Shown here: positions 11,301-24,599 of the stretch, in pieces
How positions within the stretch are numbered: position 1 is the stretch's first letter
How the letters are laid out: every line of letters starts with the position of its first letter
Position numbers and translations under genes: made by a program
Origin: Tanypteryx hageni
Lineage: Eukaryota; Arthropoda; Insecta; Odonata; Petaluridae
Reading direction: 5' to 3'
Length of the DNA: 64,000 bases
NCBI GenBank assembly: GCA_028673005.1
Contig: CM054116.1
Location: forward strand, 78,566,572-78,630,571
Notes under the pieces: model-generated
Told to the model about the DNA's origin: nothing
The model's database searches: none
The model's input: the letters and a program-made list of their open reading frames with translations, nothing else

Positions 11301-13515
11301 ATTTCGAGAGCGGGAGAGCACAATCGTTATTGACTCGAAAGACATTCCAGACCAATAGGAAAGCAACGTACTGCTTTCACACGCACGATCAACTGCTGGA
11401 ATACATTCTAATCGTCGTTGCCACCAAAAATTACCCAAAGCTCATTTTAAGGAGCCAGTCAACAGTCAAGCAAAGATGAATACCGACCTTGTCGACAAAC
11501 TATTTTAGAAGGTCCGCCGGCAACCAAATGCTCGGTCATACAGAATGAAAGTTAAATCTGCCGTATGCTAATTGTGCAAATTTCGCAAAACTTTCCCTTC
11601 CTTCGAGGATGCTCTCAGGAACAAACGCCGGCTAGCGACACTAAAGCTTCCCAACGATGAGATCGCGCATTCGAACGCCGCTAATTCTAAGCACCCAAAA
11701 TCTCGATGCAAAGAGAAATTCGCCCGTACCGAAACATATAAACCTCGTGAAATATTCTGTTTATTCAATACTTGCGCGTCTTATTTGCGTTGCATCCTTT
11801 TATCGAAAGCAACAGTCCGCATCACGGTCCAAGTAAGAAGAACCTAAACCGAATGGAGACGGAAAGTCCCGAATCCGAGGTGAACGAACCGTAACATCGC
11901 CCAAAGTTGCACAATGAGAATCGGTTATGACAAGATATTCGGAATGACTTCCACGGGAACTATGAAGATGCTGAGGAAAGGCAAAATTGGATATAATCTG
12001 GCCCACTGCCAAGCTTCAGTTTGAAGTTTCTAAATCCGGACAACACATCCGGCAAGGGCTAAAGCTATGTTTTTTTCCCTTTCCGCATCTCAAAATTGCG
12101 TCTTGCACAAGCCATATTCACACAATACAAAACACGCCAACTAGGTGGGCAAGTCTAGCCAACATTTCACCGGCGTTCGTCAATCCCACGCGCGGCGTGG
12201 TCTCAGGATTGAGAACTCGTCGCGACTTTTTGTACATTCCGAAAAAAATTCACGAATGCATCCTTGACCGAAACTGGAACAAAATGCGATAGGGGGAACC
12301 CCTCCGTCACTCAATTTACACACTCGTCCCAATCTTTCCGACACGGACATGCTAGCAGCTCCGATTTGTTATCGCCCGATGTCACAGATGCATCTTCTTA
12401 CCACATTAATTGAGGGCAATGAGAAGAGGGTATTGCGCTTAAATGTTCGCAAAAATAAATTGGGCATTTAATCTTTCCGTTATAACGTAAAAATATACCA
12501 GCTGGAAATATTCCTTCTCATACGAAGGTTGTGAAATTAAACTTTACTACTAAAAAAATAGCCTTGCCAACTAACTTCCTCAGCAATTCGACGAAAAATG
12601 TAATAAAAACTTTTTCAGCAAATAAACAGGGGGAGAATTATTTTCCTTAAGTAAACCCGTCACTTATCTGAATTAAGTTAGAATATCTGAGCGTGGACAC
12701 ATGGACAAAATCTTGAAACAAGAATATTAAGACGTTTTGAACTTTTAATTTAATTCCATAATTTTGAATGTATTCTCCACTTGATTTTAAATGTGGCACG
12801 AATTTACTACTCGCCGACTTTGAGAGAAGGTATTGGAAAAAACTCGCGGCTAATAAAGAAAGTGGCAGAAAGTAGGAAATTGGAAAGTGAAAACGTTAAT
12901 GCATGAAAGTTTTATCCCACAAGAGTTTATTGGTAGTAAATAGATAGTAAAATAAATGTAAGTTGCCAACAGAATCGTGGAAGTCGTCATTTCCATGTAG
13001 CGAATGGAAGGTCGTTGCACCGCATCTAAACTCTTATCCTTTGCGATCATTTCTAAATGTTTCCTTCTCATTTGACACGCTTCAATCGCGACACAAAAAA
13101 CGCATTCCATTAACAAATCGCGACGTTTATGTAAAGGTGAAATTTTTCTTTTGTTTCAATACGCCGTTGTTAAAAGAGTAAAATATACTGCTAAATAATC
13201 ATATGGCTGAAAAGATGTGCAATTACACATTCTATCCTTGAATTACAGCGCCATCTTACGGTTTTATTTAAACCGCTTAGATATTCAACAGTGGGTAATT
13301 AGTATGTCTTACGTTTTTGTGATGACGCGGATTGAAAGTGACAATACATTCGCCCTTCGCATAAAAATTTACACAGGTATTCTGCATTCTGAAAGAATGC
13401 TCAGATACGGCGAATTCGCGTCCTCCAACCGAAGTTACTTCAAGAAAGATTAAAACTTCTTAGCCAAATTTCGTTATTTTATAGATATTTGTCGAGCTAG
13501 TCCCATGGATAAAAA
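8381..13515. other. lap intron 1, unique sequence; CpG-richer from about 10360
   Basis: No gene, transposon end or RNA gene was recognised. By eye, 10360-12400 has more CG dinucleotides and a more balanced base composition than the flanks. The frames there (for example 11572-11847 plus, 11987-12292 plus, 12850-13116 minus) have no recognisable domain. A regulatory or conserved non-coding role is possible but cannot be shown from one sequence. Confidence 0.45.
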
Positions 13516-13738
13516 CGAACTCAAAATTAAAAACTCAAAAATTTTAAAAATAAATATTTACCTCGGGTATCTCGAACAGCTATAAGAAGATTAGAATCTA
13601 CCGACGGTGTGTAGAAATAATGACGGCTGCCTGATAGCCGATATACGTACGTTTTTTTCGTAACGTATTTATGGCTAATGGAGATACCCGAGATAAATAC
13701 TTATTCCTCTATTTTGAATTTTGAAGTTTATTTTAATT
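13516..13738. repeat. fold-back (palindromic) MITE-like element
   Basis: The arms contain TACCTCGGGTATCTC (left, about 13559-13573) and GAGATACCCGAGATAAATA (right, about 13681-13699). The outer AT-rich parts (AAATTAAAAACTC.. and ..GAATTTTGAAGTTT) are also roughly complementary. The spacer of about 105 bp carries no recognised gene. No target duplication was identified. Confidence 0.65.
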
Positions 13739-16700
13739 TAAATACAAGGATTTTTATTAGCATAGAGCAATAATAAAATGCCAACGCTTCTGTGCTTTAA
13801 ATATCGCTCGAATGTATGCACATATGTATGTATGCACATATAAGCCGAGTGACTACCGGCCACGAGCTTCCAGTATTTCGTTATGCGCAAATGACATCTG
13901 TTTCTAAAGCGAAACGCGTATCGTCGCATTCCTCACGAGAGGATCTTGATCATGACGCAAGACTTTAAAAAGGAATAAATTAGAGACAGTCGTAAAAAAA
14001 CAGGCAAAATTCTGAGAAATTACAGATTTGCGGCTTCACCCCCACGCGCCAATTCCTTGCCACGCGGATCCCAGCTACGCGGCCCCTAGAGGACCTCCGC
14101 CCCCACGTTCTCAGACCAATTCCGGGGTGCCCTCTTTTTGCCTATTGTTTTTCCCGCAAAACAGCTATAAACCAAAGTATTAATGTTTCCTTGCCACGAA
14201 ATAATAATACGATCTAACATTTCACCATATTAAATTTGCAAACGACAAACAATAAAGAAATAATGTCCTACAGAACCGCACCTCGACGATGCTTCACTGG
14301 ACAAGTTCAACGATAGAGCGTTCGTATCTTTCGTGCATCTCATCACTGCGGCTAAGAGAAGTCATCGCGAACGGAAAAAAAAAACTAAAATAAGAGTAAC
14401 TATCCGTTTTTGAAGTATTTCTGAATAATGTATCAGCTGAAATTCGACAATTCATTAAGCTTGTGTGTTAAAAGGCTAGAATATAACCTTTCCGGATGTC
14501 AGTGTTTTTCGCAGCGTGATATTTAGAAGTTGTGAACTAGCTCTATGTACTCAAAATTCCAACTGTATTGGTGGAGGCAACGTTTTTCGCAACGTTAAAA
14601 ATGTGGCTTTATGTCTTTAGTGTTACCTGGGCTGAGGATGGGATAATACAGCGATATAATCGAGTCAGACTATGATCGGTTTAATCTTTATAGAGTAAAT
14701 ATTTAAAACTGTTACAAGCATTCCCGATTCTACAACAATACTGGAGCAGTTTAAATGGATTCGAGGTACATAATTAAAGGGTTGAAAGTCTTTCAGACTT
14801 AATCCATAAAGAATCTGGAAACAAATTTAACCCGCCTTAGAGATAACCACAGTACCACCTTAAGTTGAGTATACGATTTTTTCAGTTTTTCTTACAAATG
14901 TATTGCCATACAACAATGAAGATAACGGTGAACTTCCTGTTCAGGACTCGACAATTTTTCTAAAAATCTAGGAGCCAGCTCCAAAACCTAGGAGCCAGCA
15001 CAGACGCTACATAAGATTATATTTTGCTGCTCCTGCTGAGACCGATAATACGACTACAGTACGTGACTACAGCATAACCAAAACCTTACTACAACACGCA
15101 TATACAATATCTAGGCGCCAGCATGAAACCCTTAGGTGCCATGGCGACCTGGCGTCCAAGATTTGTCATACCCTGGTTATGTTAATTTATACTAATTGTA
15201 AGAAGAGCTAACTCGGACCCAACTGCAATATACAGAGCATTTTATCGTTTATTCATTGTTTTAATCAAGTATTTTCACGTCAGTTTTAGCCTACTTTTCA
15301 GAATGGAAATAGGTTTTTAGTTTTGTCGTTTGTCTGTCCGCCTCCCCCCCCCCCATTTAACTTTTGCACCAATAGACCGATTTTAATGACACTTGTTGGA
15401 AATCTCCTGCTACTGGAGCCAAGCTCCCGAGGATAGTTTTTGTTGCGAACATTTAAAGTCCCGAGTTCGATTCTAGGAACTATCCTTCCCATTTGATTTA
15501 CATGGAAAATCTGAAAACCATCGTGCAGGGTAATTTTATTTTGAACATTAAAATATCTTAGAATTGTATTATCGGTGCGGGATTTGTACTATTATCTGAG
15601 GAAAGGAATAGAAATTCTAATTTCTATCGAAGAATTTTGCTTATCGATCGTATTTCTTCGAATTTTACGTAAATACTAGCGTTTTTGCAGTTTTTATCAC
15701 TCATTACGAGAGTGTTGCCATAGCAGCGACTATTGTTGAACTCGGATTCGGTATATTCTAATACATACGCGCGTTATTTCTGCCGCAAAAATACGCGTGA
15801 TCAATTTAATATTCCGTTCGAATGTGTTTGTAATATTTTATAACGCTAAATTATGAAATTCGGTGACACAAAGATCAACATATCCGTGGTGGTTTAAAAG
15901 CTATTAAAGCCAATATATGCAAGTATTAAATAAATGATTAAATGGAAAGTTCCGTTTGGATCTTGTTATTTAATAACATTTAACACCCATTTTTGGGCTA
16001 CAGCCATGACGTGGTTTAGTGATTCGTAGACCTTGAAAGCTACAGTGGTTGGAGCAACTGCTACCGATACGGTCATTTATTAATATGATAGAAGCATGAT
16101 GATGATGATGATACTTGCCAAAACTATCACACTAATGTTTGACTATTAGTTTTCTGAGTTGGATGTATAGTGACCATGATTAGGTAGTCATGAGTTCATA
16201 TCTGAAATATGTTAGCCGACCTAAAGACAAAAAAGTCACTTTTGTTTGAGAAGATACGAGTAAGAGATGGAACAAGTATGTATGCTGAGGAATTACACAG
16301 AAGAGATTTTAAGCCAAAATTGATTGAAACAGGAAATGAGGAAGACGTAGACTGACAATTATGGTCCAGAAAAATAGGATGGCGAAATCTAAAAGCACTA
16401 AGGGGTATGAAGTTCAAATATAGGCGGGAGTGGATAACATGCCAGTAGAATTTTTACAAGGATTAGGCAAATGGGGAAGTTTTTTTACTGTTTCGTAAAA
16501 TTTATGACCCGAGGAATTCTCTAGATCAATTTTGTTTTGAACGAAGGAGGCATTTATGAAACCATTATAGTTGTTGATAGTGGTTTTGAATAAATTAAAA
16601 TGAGGTTTAGTGAAAATGTTGATATGGGTGAGACTAAGAAACGAAAATGTGAGGATATAAGATGATTTTGAAATGCATGGCAAAGACTTGCAGTAGTTGG

Positions 16701-19340
16701 AGTAACAAGCAAACAAATGAGTAGGTTTGAAATAAAGTTGAAAATAAGAAGTTTAATTATAATGATTAGGGAGAGAGAAACGGGCGGGTCAAATATTAAG
16801 AATGTTGAAAGAAGAAAGTGATTATGCTAAAGAATGAGAAAAAGACAGATTTATTTCAAGAGGATGATAGCTATGAGAATATTAATGGGTTTAGACGTGA
16901 AAAATTGCGCGAATCAGAAACCTACCGAAGTAGAAAACTTGAGGGTACCACATCGAAACGCCCTTTATGGCAAATGTGCTCGTAGGTTAATAAAAAATCC
17001 GCTTCGCAGCGATTAAAACATTCATAGGTTATTACATTCGAGTATAACACAGCTGGCATTCACAAAACACGTGTAGATTTTTATAAGTAACGCATGAAAA
17101 AATCCCTACTCCTCGCACAGACTGACACAGCGTCATGTGCATTGGTTCCATGTTCCGTCGAAAAGCTGAGGGAGAGGGGTAGGAAAAAAGAAAAAACTAG
17201 AGGGAATAAGAGGACGCAATGGATGGGAGGGGAGGAGGAACAGATTCAACACCAAACCAGACCCGCCTCCGTGAGACTTATCAATAGCGGACTTCCGGCG
17301 CATCATTTACAGTCAGAAACGTCCTCGGTTTTAAACGTGACCTAGAACATATTTGGCTTTGCGAGTATTTCTATAATTTACGAAACGAAACTGTGATTAC
17401 ACCTTTGCCGCACGAGGAAAGCGAGCATGATACGATTGGTAAAAATTATAAAACAAACATGGTATATTTTACACTTATACCAGTAACCATGACCGAGATA
17501 ACAAAAGACATCGAATCTGGCAAGGTTAGGCTGTAAAAATATAAGGCAAGAATTATAAACTATATGAAACACTCCCTAAACACATTGCATAATTATTTAC
17601 TAAATCCATAATGAAACGGATCAATGAAAAACCCCAAATTGGCGGTAGCGGTTGTCAACCAAAGTTATTTAATAACCCGTAGTAATAATAATACATCCGC
17701 TTAAGGAATCATTACTGTAAATATAATCCGTCAATGACGTGGAGCGTTTTTAAAACTTGGCAGGAACTTCACCATTCTGAATATCCGTTATATTGCACCA
17801 ATAAGTGATCTAGTAAAATGCCAAAGTCTCGGGAAAATGTTGCATTCAACACTGAAAAACGCAGCAGAAAATATTAAAATTAAAGCAAAATATAAATGTC
17901 GATGGTTGATCGCAACCAAAAACCAAAACTGATGCAAAAACAGTTCTAGAAGAATTGGTCATTCATTCACGGATAGAACAAAAAGACTCGATGGAAAAAC
18001 AAATTATATTTAATCAAATACTAATAATTTCTTACCAAATTAATGAAGCTACTTGTTGAGTATACTAAACAGTTTAAAAATCTATAAGAAAATGGTTGTG
18101 TATATGTTAACCAGCGTTATATTTCATCGTGTAGACACTTTTTAACGAAAACCATACCAATGACAACGATAGCGATAACTTTGATAATGAGGACTTCCTG
18201 GGATCCACCCACTAACATCCAAGGCTATTTACACCGACAGACTCCTACATATATGCATTCCCCAGAGTTAATTTCAGCCCAGGCTGGCACCCGGAAAATA
18301 TTTCTGCGTCTCCCCTCAACCAAAACCTCATAGGAAATGTTTAAGCATAGCAGCGCGTTGGAGTTGACTAATTTAGTCCTATAGTGCACGTCCCACCATT
18401 TTCATAAAGCTGCCGCAGTTACCACTTATTTTAGAATATTCTATTAAATAAACAGGGCCAATTGAGATGCTTGTGATTTCTAACTGCATTGTCATGCATA
18501 AGTGGATTTAGTGAAGTTTACATTACCCTTCCGCTTAGATCGCAGCCAACTTAAGGATTGCAACACGATCACATTGACGATGTAATGCACCCATAAAATA
18601 CGTGAAGGAACATACACTTGAACAAACAAAACATGCCACTTTTATTTGAATTAAAAGCATCAGAAAATTAGGTCGTTCGCTTAAAAACAAGTTCTATGTA
18701 ACGAGGGAACCTTCGAGTTAACGGACAATGTCGTTCTCCATCAAATAAAATGTTCTGGAGAAGTAATCGAAGGAAGCAAGTTTACTCCAAGAATTGAGAA
18801 TACGGCGGGAAACTCGGAATAAAAGCGTATACCACAGACCTTGACAAAAAATCAATCACTTCTATTTGTTTCGAGTTCAAGTTATGAGGGCAAACACAAC
18901 TTGATTCAGGTATACTCAATTTGGATTATCTCTAGTCAGAAGCCATTACATAGTTTTGAACATTTTACAAAATCGAGTTCGGCTTACCGTACAATAAATA
19001 CAAATTCACCAAACAGTTTCAATATTACTGAACTGATTAAACGTCTTTAAGGAAAATTCCAATATATTTGAGAAAAAATTAGATTGAAGCATTCCAATGA
19101 AAAAATTGTATGCACTAAAGTTCAGCGACTTACTGTACACGTGTGGAAGATATAACTCAAGCTGGCAGATGGAATACTCGGCACAAACATGCGAGTTATA
19201 CTGGGATAAATGAAAAAATTCTACGCCGCAATTTCAATATTTACAATACCAAAATGAAGAAGAAACAAATGAATGAGATATTAATGCCCGCTAGCCATCT
19301 TGGAGCGGTTTAAGTGGGCATTAGAGATATTACAGAAGAC
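13739..19340. other. lap intron 1, mostly unique sequence
   Basis: No gene was recognised. Noted inside: a C-rich run at about 15340-15354; a 55-nt hairpin-like unit with a B-box-like motif at 15431-15485; a short (ATG/GAT)n run near 16098; and a possible LINE reverse-transcriptase scrap at 16424-16600, listed separately. The frames at 16196-16417 and 16414-16716 (minus) are antisense to that scrap. Confidence 0.45.
16424..16600 (+). pseudogene. possible LINE reverse-transcriptase scrap
   Basis: A plus-strand frame reads AGVDNMPVEFLQGLGKWG before stops. This resembles the segment GxDxxPxEhhK.LG found upstream of the catalytic core in many non-LTR retrotransposon reverse transcriptases. Stop codons follow at once and no YADD box was seen. 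The similarity is short, so this is a lead only. Confidence 0.3.
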
Positions 19341-19348
19341 ATTTAAAT

Positions 19349-19742
19349 CAGCGTTTCCCAAACTTTTTGAAATTACGCCTACACTTTGGTTTTCAAGAAA
19401 CCCTCATGCCCCCCTCATTTATTTGGTTGAAATAAATGTAACCGCTTGCAAACGTACTTATATTATTGTTTATATGCATTTTATTTATTTGTAACATTTT
19501 ATTACATATTTTGTAACAGATTTATATTATTGTTAATGATCAATTAACTCATAATTATAAACCCATATATAAGATGCATAAATATGATGCATTGAAAAAT
19601 ACGCATAAAAACTTAGTATTATTTTATTGAATATTTTCAAATGAACAAAAAATGTCATTTTCACATTTCACATTAAAAATTGATTTTTTCTCATAGCCTC
19701 GCGCCTGTAAGCGCCTCACGCCCGCCAGTTCTGGAACAACTA
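19349..19742 (+). mobile_element. hAT-type MITE with perfect 8-bp target duplication
   Basis: The left end CAGCGTTTCCCAAACTTTTT is typical of hAT MITEs. The right end, read inverted (TAGTTGTTCCAGAACTGGCG), is a diverged match. Both ends are flanked by the 8-bp direct repeat ATTTAAAT (19341-19348 and 19743-19750), the length expected for hAT. The element is 394 bp; a chance frame at 19300-19494 runs through its left end. The interior is AT-rich and non-coding. Confidence 0.75.
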
Positions 19743-19750
19743 ATTTAAAT

Positions 19751-21852
19751 GCATAATTTTAACCAGAGCGTCTGGATAAATGTGGTTACGGATGCCGTTC
19801 ATAATCGTTACTCCGTTGAAGACAGTCGAGAGGGTAAGATTGAAAATTTAAGGTAAAAATTCTGGATTTTTAAAGATCCTTGGTCAGGATGAATCGAAAA
19901 AAAATAAGGAAAAAGGTTGAATACTGCGGTAATTATCGACCTTGAATTTAACTGAATTGAGGTATATCAAGAACTATTACGCCATCCTCAAATATGAGCC
20001 CGCTGTATTCACTTGGGACTAATTAAATCCATCCAATTTTTTTTCACTGAAAAGCTAAGTACTGGATATACCATGTCACGACACGAACATAAAGAAAATG
20101 ATTAAAATGTATCAGGCTTGTTCCCCAATAGATAATAGATATATTACTATTATAAAAACTCGTTTTAAGTTCGCGGAGAAAAATATCACGGCTGATCAAA
20201 ACTTGCAGACGCAGGATTCATTCTATATAACTAAACATTAACATCTATACAAAATATACCGAGTTAACGCTGTTAAATTTACCTAAGAAGTATTAGGTCA
20301 AGGAAATGGATTGTCGAGTCGCTGAAAAGGCAGTTCCATGATATAACCATCGCAAATGCAATTCAAATGGCGCTAAGTAAGCAATTTCATCATGAATTAC
20401 AGAAGAACTGCTTAGAATATCTAAGCAGTTTTAAAACAAACCTTACATCCGCACATTTCATTAAGAACATGGCAACTAAGCTGAGGTAGGCAAATAGACA
20501 ATTCCAAATGAGCTTGAGGTTTTACATTGGGATGAAAACTGATTTTAAATATACAAGCTAAAAAATGAACCACGAGTGAAAAACCCAAGGGCTAGTCTAA
20601 TTCTTTAGTGTTCTTCATGAAAACTTCAAAATTCGTATTTGAGATGGGATATTAAGCAGTTCACGAACACCGTGCGGAAAACTTATCGATGTATATAAGA
20701 CATCGATGATAACTATAATAAAATGCACTCATTCAGAAAAAAATTCAACATGAAATTCATCCGTTTCTATTAAATGTCCTACAAAGTAGTATATAGTTAA
20801 TTCCTAGAAGGATCAAAAAGTGGCGTTATTTTATCCAATCCATAGTCCCTATAGAAGATAACTGTGTATTTGACAAGTTCAGAATGATCTCCACTGTCCA
20901 ACTTTGAATGTAATTAAACTTTTTAAAAGTGAAATTTTATTTGAACAGCAAATTACCAATGGAATAATTCAATACTAATTTATTAGTCTAAAAACGTTAA
21001 TCATTTACGGGATACGAGAAATACTGGGAAATTTAGCAAGAGCGATGCTCTCCTGATTCTAAAATACACAACTCCAACCTTAAAGACAACAGTTTGGAAA
21101 TTGAGCACTCGTTTGTGAAAGATTCGACTTCCTCCATCACGACTTTCTAGTTAAATATAATACCCATGGGATACCTAAGCTTTTTAGCAACATGCAGCTG
21201 TGTTGGTCATTAATGCTACGTTTTTTCTGTTTTTAAAATATCTGATTTGTCTAATATAATACATAGAGCCAATGTCCGCTGAGGTTAGCGTAGGCTTCTA
21301 AAGGTGGAAAGTACACCGCACTTCATTTGAACATCATCTTAGACAAGAAATGACAAACTCAGCCTAATAATGACTGCATGAAAAAATAAAATCGGTACTT
21401 AAATCGCAATGCTGACAGAAATCCAACCCTTTGAGATAATGAAACGAGAGCTATTTAATTAAACTCCGTTAGCAATATTTTGGGAGAACGGAAATAAGCA
21501 AGTATTCTCTGCAACTTCGACTTTGACGCAAGATTAGTATTTTGCATCCTTCTAGCATGCAAGTTGCTGTTTTCCATTAGAATCGATGACCCGTTTCTAG
21601 AAAATGGAAAGCAATGATTGATTCGTTCTACATGCCATAAAATGTGTTGTCATAGCATTAAGCCATTCTTTATAACAGTTCTGCATTTAAGACTTAAACC
21701 TTGATTGATGATTGATGGATTCCTACGGTAGATTCTGTAAATTTTAAAGTTCTCACACCTGACGATCAAAAGGTCAAAACGGTATACTCAGCGCCACAAT
21801 ACATTCATCTAAATATTTCCAATGAAATGACTATATCGTGAAAGAGGCATGC
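19751..21852. other. lap intron 1, nothing recognised
   Basis: AT-rich unique sequence. The only distinct structure is an 11-bp perfect stem with a 3-nt loop, AACTGCTTAGA/TCTAAGCAGTT, at 20406-20430. Confidence 0.5.
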
Positions 21853-21860
21853 ATGATAAG

Positions 21861-22776
21861 TAGGATATGGATTTTTCGGGTTTTAAAAAAATTTCATTCG
21901 GAGGGTAAATATCGGGTTTTATTATTTTTCCTTTTCATTCGGGTTAAAATCGGGTATAAATAAGTTGCAGATTTTTCGAGGTTTTAAAAAAATGTTCAAT
22001 CTCGGGTAATTTTCGGGTTTTATTATTTTTTAATTCGGATAAAATGATTTTTCAATAAAAATCTTGTTTAAAAATTTAAAAGTTTTATTTAGCATTAATT
22101 TGTATGATTCACATACAATAATATCTGCATAGCCAGTGCCTTCAGTTATTACTTCTTTCCGGAGTTCGAAAATGACGCAAATTGGAAAATGAACGCTCAA
22201 CATCACAGCCACCAGTGGGCATACATAGTAGTGTTGAGGCAAACATACTTAATTTAGGGTATCGGACTCCAGTATTAACCCAAAACCTAATAATATCCTA
22301 ATCTTTGTTTATAAGTGTTGCCTCTAAGAAATAGTAAGTTCGGATTTAATCTGCTCATCCACATCATATGTGGCCAAAAATTCGACGATAGCACTTGTGT
22401 CTGGGTCATGCATTTTCCAGAAAGATTTAACGGATGTATTCACATTTCTGTTTATTGAAGCAATCCATTTTGAAGAAAGGAGTTCCAAAAATTCTTTTAT
22501 AGCCGCAATGATTTTTGTTGTGCTAGATAATGGTGCTAGATAATGATCTCAGAACAGCTGCATATGCACCTGTTACAAAGAGAATAAACAGACTGATCAC
22601 GAACATCTCGGACTGCACTCAAGTGTTGAGGTGCCTACAAGCGCCAGAATAGAAATTCTGTGACCAAACAAAAACGTGTGTTTAAAGAAAACTAATAATT
22701 TCGGGTTTTACCAGAAATTTAAAGAAGGCAATCGGAGGGTAAAAATCGGGTTAAACCCGAAAAATCCATACCCTAA
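21861..22776 (-). mobile_element. decayed hAT element with 8-bp target duplication
   Basis: Terminal inverted repeats TAGGATATGGATTTTTCGGG (left) and CCCGAAAAATCCATACCCTA (right) are flanked by ATGATAAG (21853-21860) and ATGACAAG (22777-22784), a one-mismatch 8-bp duplication as expected for hAT. Subterminal repeats of the CGGGTTTTA type occur several times at both ends. The 916-bp interior contains pieces of a hAT transposase on the minus strand, so it looks like an internally deleted autonomous copy. Confidence 0.85.
22130..22560 (-). pseudogene. hAT transposase C-terminal remnant
   Basis: Minus-strand fragments include a segment with IKEFLELLSSKWIASIN (about 22510-22460) and, in another frame near 22215-22140, PTGGCDVERSFSNLRHF. 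The latter corresponds to the hAT C-terminal dimerisation motif (xxxDVERxFSxxxxxxxxxR). In-frame stops lie between and after these segments. It sits inside the TIR-bounded element 21861-22776. No catalytic core remains. Confidence 0.7.
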
Positions 22777-22784
22777 TGACAAGG

Positions 22785-23565
22785 TGGTCGGGTTTAGAGG
22801 GAAGATATTGACAAATTACAGCTTTCTTTACTCTCACATTCGCTTATGAATCCTACTTTAGGAATAAATAAATTTTGAAGAGAAAAGATAGAACATAACA
22901 TCGTGTAGAGTTCATAAGATAACGACAAAGAAATTTGGAAGGAAGTAGCAAACTCGACTGGCCTCAAATGATTTAGCATAAGCTGCAACGCGTCGAGATT
23001 GTTGCGTACCAAAAGGTGAAGGCCAACACCTATCCGGGGATCTCCCCATAATACCGGTGTCATCTACTGAAGTATTTGCACGTCAAATGAAGAGTTAATC
23101 GACAGTGAGCTGAACAAACTAAAAATATTTCTTTAACTGCAAAAACAAAACCTAGCTTGATAGGATTATTCAGTGAATAGCCGAATATTTTTCAAGAAAT
23201 CGTGGTTTATTGCTGTTATAAACGAATGAAGACTAATATGAACTCGATTGATCGACTAAGAGGGAGCTTAAAACATTAGGCTTACTTACTGGCGATATCC
23301 GATGTTGACTATTTTTAACGGACAAATTAGTTCGTAAGTTTATCGTAATTTTAACAGTGAGTTCACGACTTGAAAGAGTCTGATTTTTTCCATGTTCTTC
23401 GGTCTAGTGTGATAACGTAATAGGATTTCATGCAAATAGACGCGCTGAATACGAAACCCCCAAGGTCGAATGATCAAGATTATTAATTTTAGAACTTAGT
23501 TACTATTTTGCAGTATAATTGGATTTTTTACATAACGCGAAACAAAACTAGGTTAATTTTTATTT
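22785..23565. other. lap intron 1, nothing recognised
   Basis: Unique AT-rich sequence; no domain, repeat end or RNA gene recognised. Confidence 0.5.
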
Positions 23566-24035
23566 TCTCCATACGTAGTATAGGAGAAAGTATTATTTTC
23601 ATGAAAAAATCTATTTCGAGATTTCGGAAATGCACGTTTTGAGGTCCCTGAACACGTTTTGACCATTTTCTTGATGTCTGTGTGTGAGAGCTTTTTTGTG
23701 GGTGCTCTAACTCAAAAACTGTTAATCAGGTCAATGCGAAATTTTATATTTATCTTTTTTATGAAAGTCACAAGAATTGATTAGTTATTGGTAAACATCG
23801 GTCAACCGGAAGTGGGTGTTTACTCTTATCACTTATCCGTTATTTTGAAATATTTGCTTTAATATTTGATAAATGTAAAAATGTATTTAAATAAAAGTTG
23901 TAGGAAATTTAATTTTCTACAACCTTTGTTGAAACATTTCCAAATATAATGCATTGTTTAAGAGATATTTTATTTTTGTTGCCACCACCACGCCACCTAC
24001 CGACTACTGTTAACAATTGACGCTTAGTTATGTCT
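23566..24035 (+). mobile_element. MITE copy 4 (ACTTTCTCCATAT family), 3'-truncated
   Basis: The left terminus is recognisable (ATTTTCTCCATACGTAGTAT) and the body is collinear with the copy at 2891, up to the CCACCACGCCACCTACCGAC block and GTTAACAATTGACGCTTAGT at about 24030. The right end, including the closing terminal repeat, is missing. Confidence 0.8.
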
Positions 24036-24599
24036 TACAAGAAGAGGACACGGTAGTGGGATCACGGATTTTTATGAAACTTGGTAGGTAGTGATTCCAG
24101 AATCACTGCAAATCCCCCTTTTGGACTTATACGGCCGATAGTTTTCCCGAAAATCGCGATTAAATATTGCAATTTCACGTCAACTGGTATAAATTTATTA
24201 ATGCAAGCCTAGTTGATCAAGTAATTATTGGCGGCGCGCGTATAGTGGTTGCGTACGAAACGTGAGGGCGCAAGTTCGGTTTCCTCTTGGGTAGCTTTTT
24301 TTTCTTTAATTCCTCCTTTTACAAATCCTTTTTCGTATTTCGCATCAAAATTTTACAGAGCAGTCACATTCATATTTTTTTTCTGTTGTTATGTGGTGGT
24401 CCGGATTTTTTTTCTCATGTCATTCAAAGCATGATTGTTTCAACCAAGCTTCAATTATTAAATCGCATATTCTTCTTTTCCTCCTTTGCCCGGATACGAA
24501 GTCTTCTGAGCCATAATCTTGAAGGTTATTCTAGATCCAACATGCGAGTTTTCTACATAATATTGGCCGTGCTAGAGCGTCGAGGGATTCCAATTTTTC

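Noticed and set aside
15431..15485. tRNA-like unit with a perfect 8-bp terminal stem (GGATAGTT/AACTATCC) and a B-box-like GTTCGATTC
   Set aside because: Only 55 nt long, with no D arm and no proper anticodon stem-loop, so not a tRNA gene. It may be a chance hairpin or a SINE piece.
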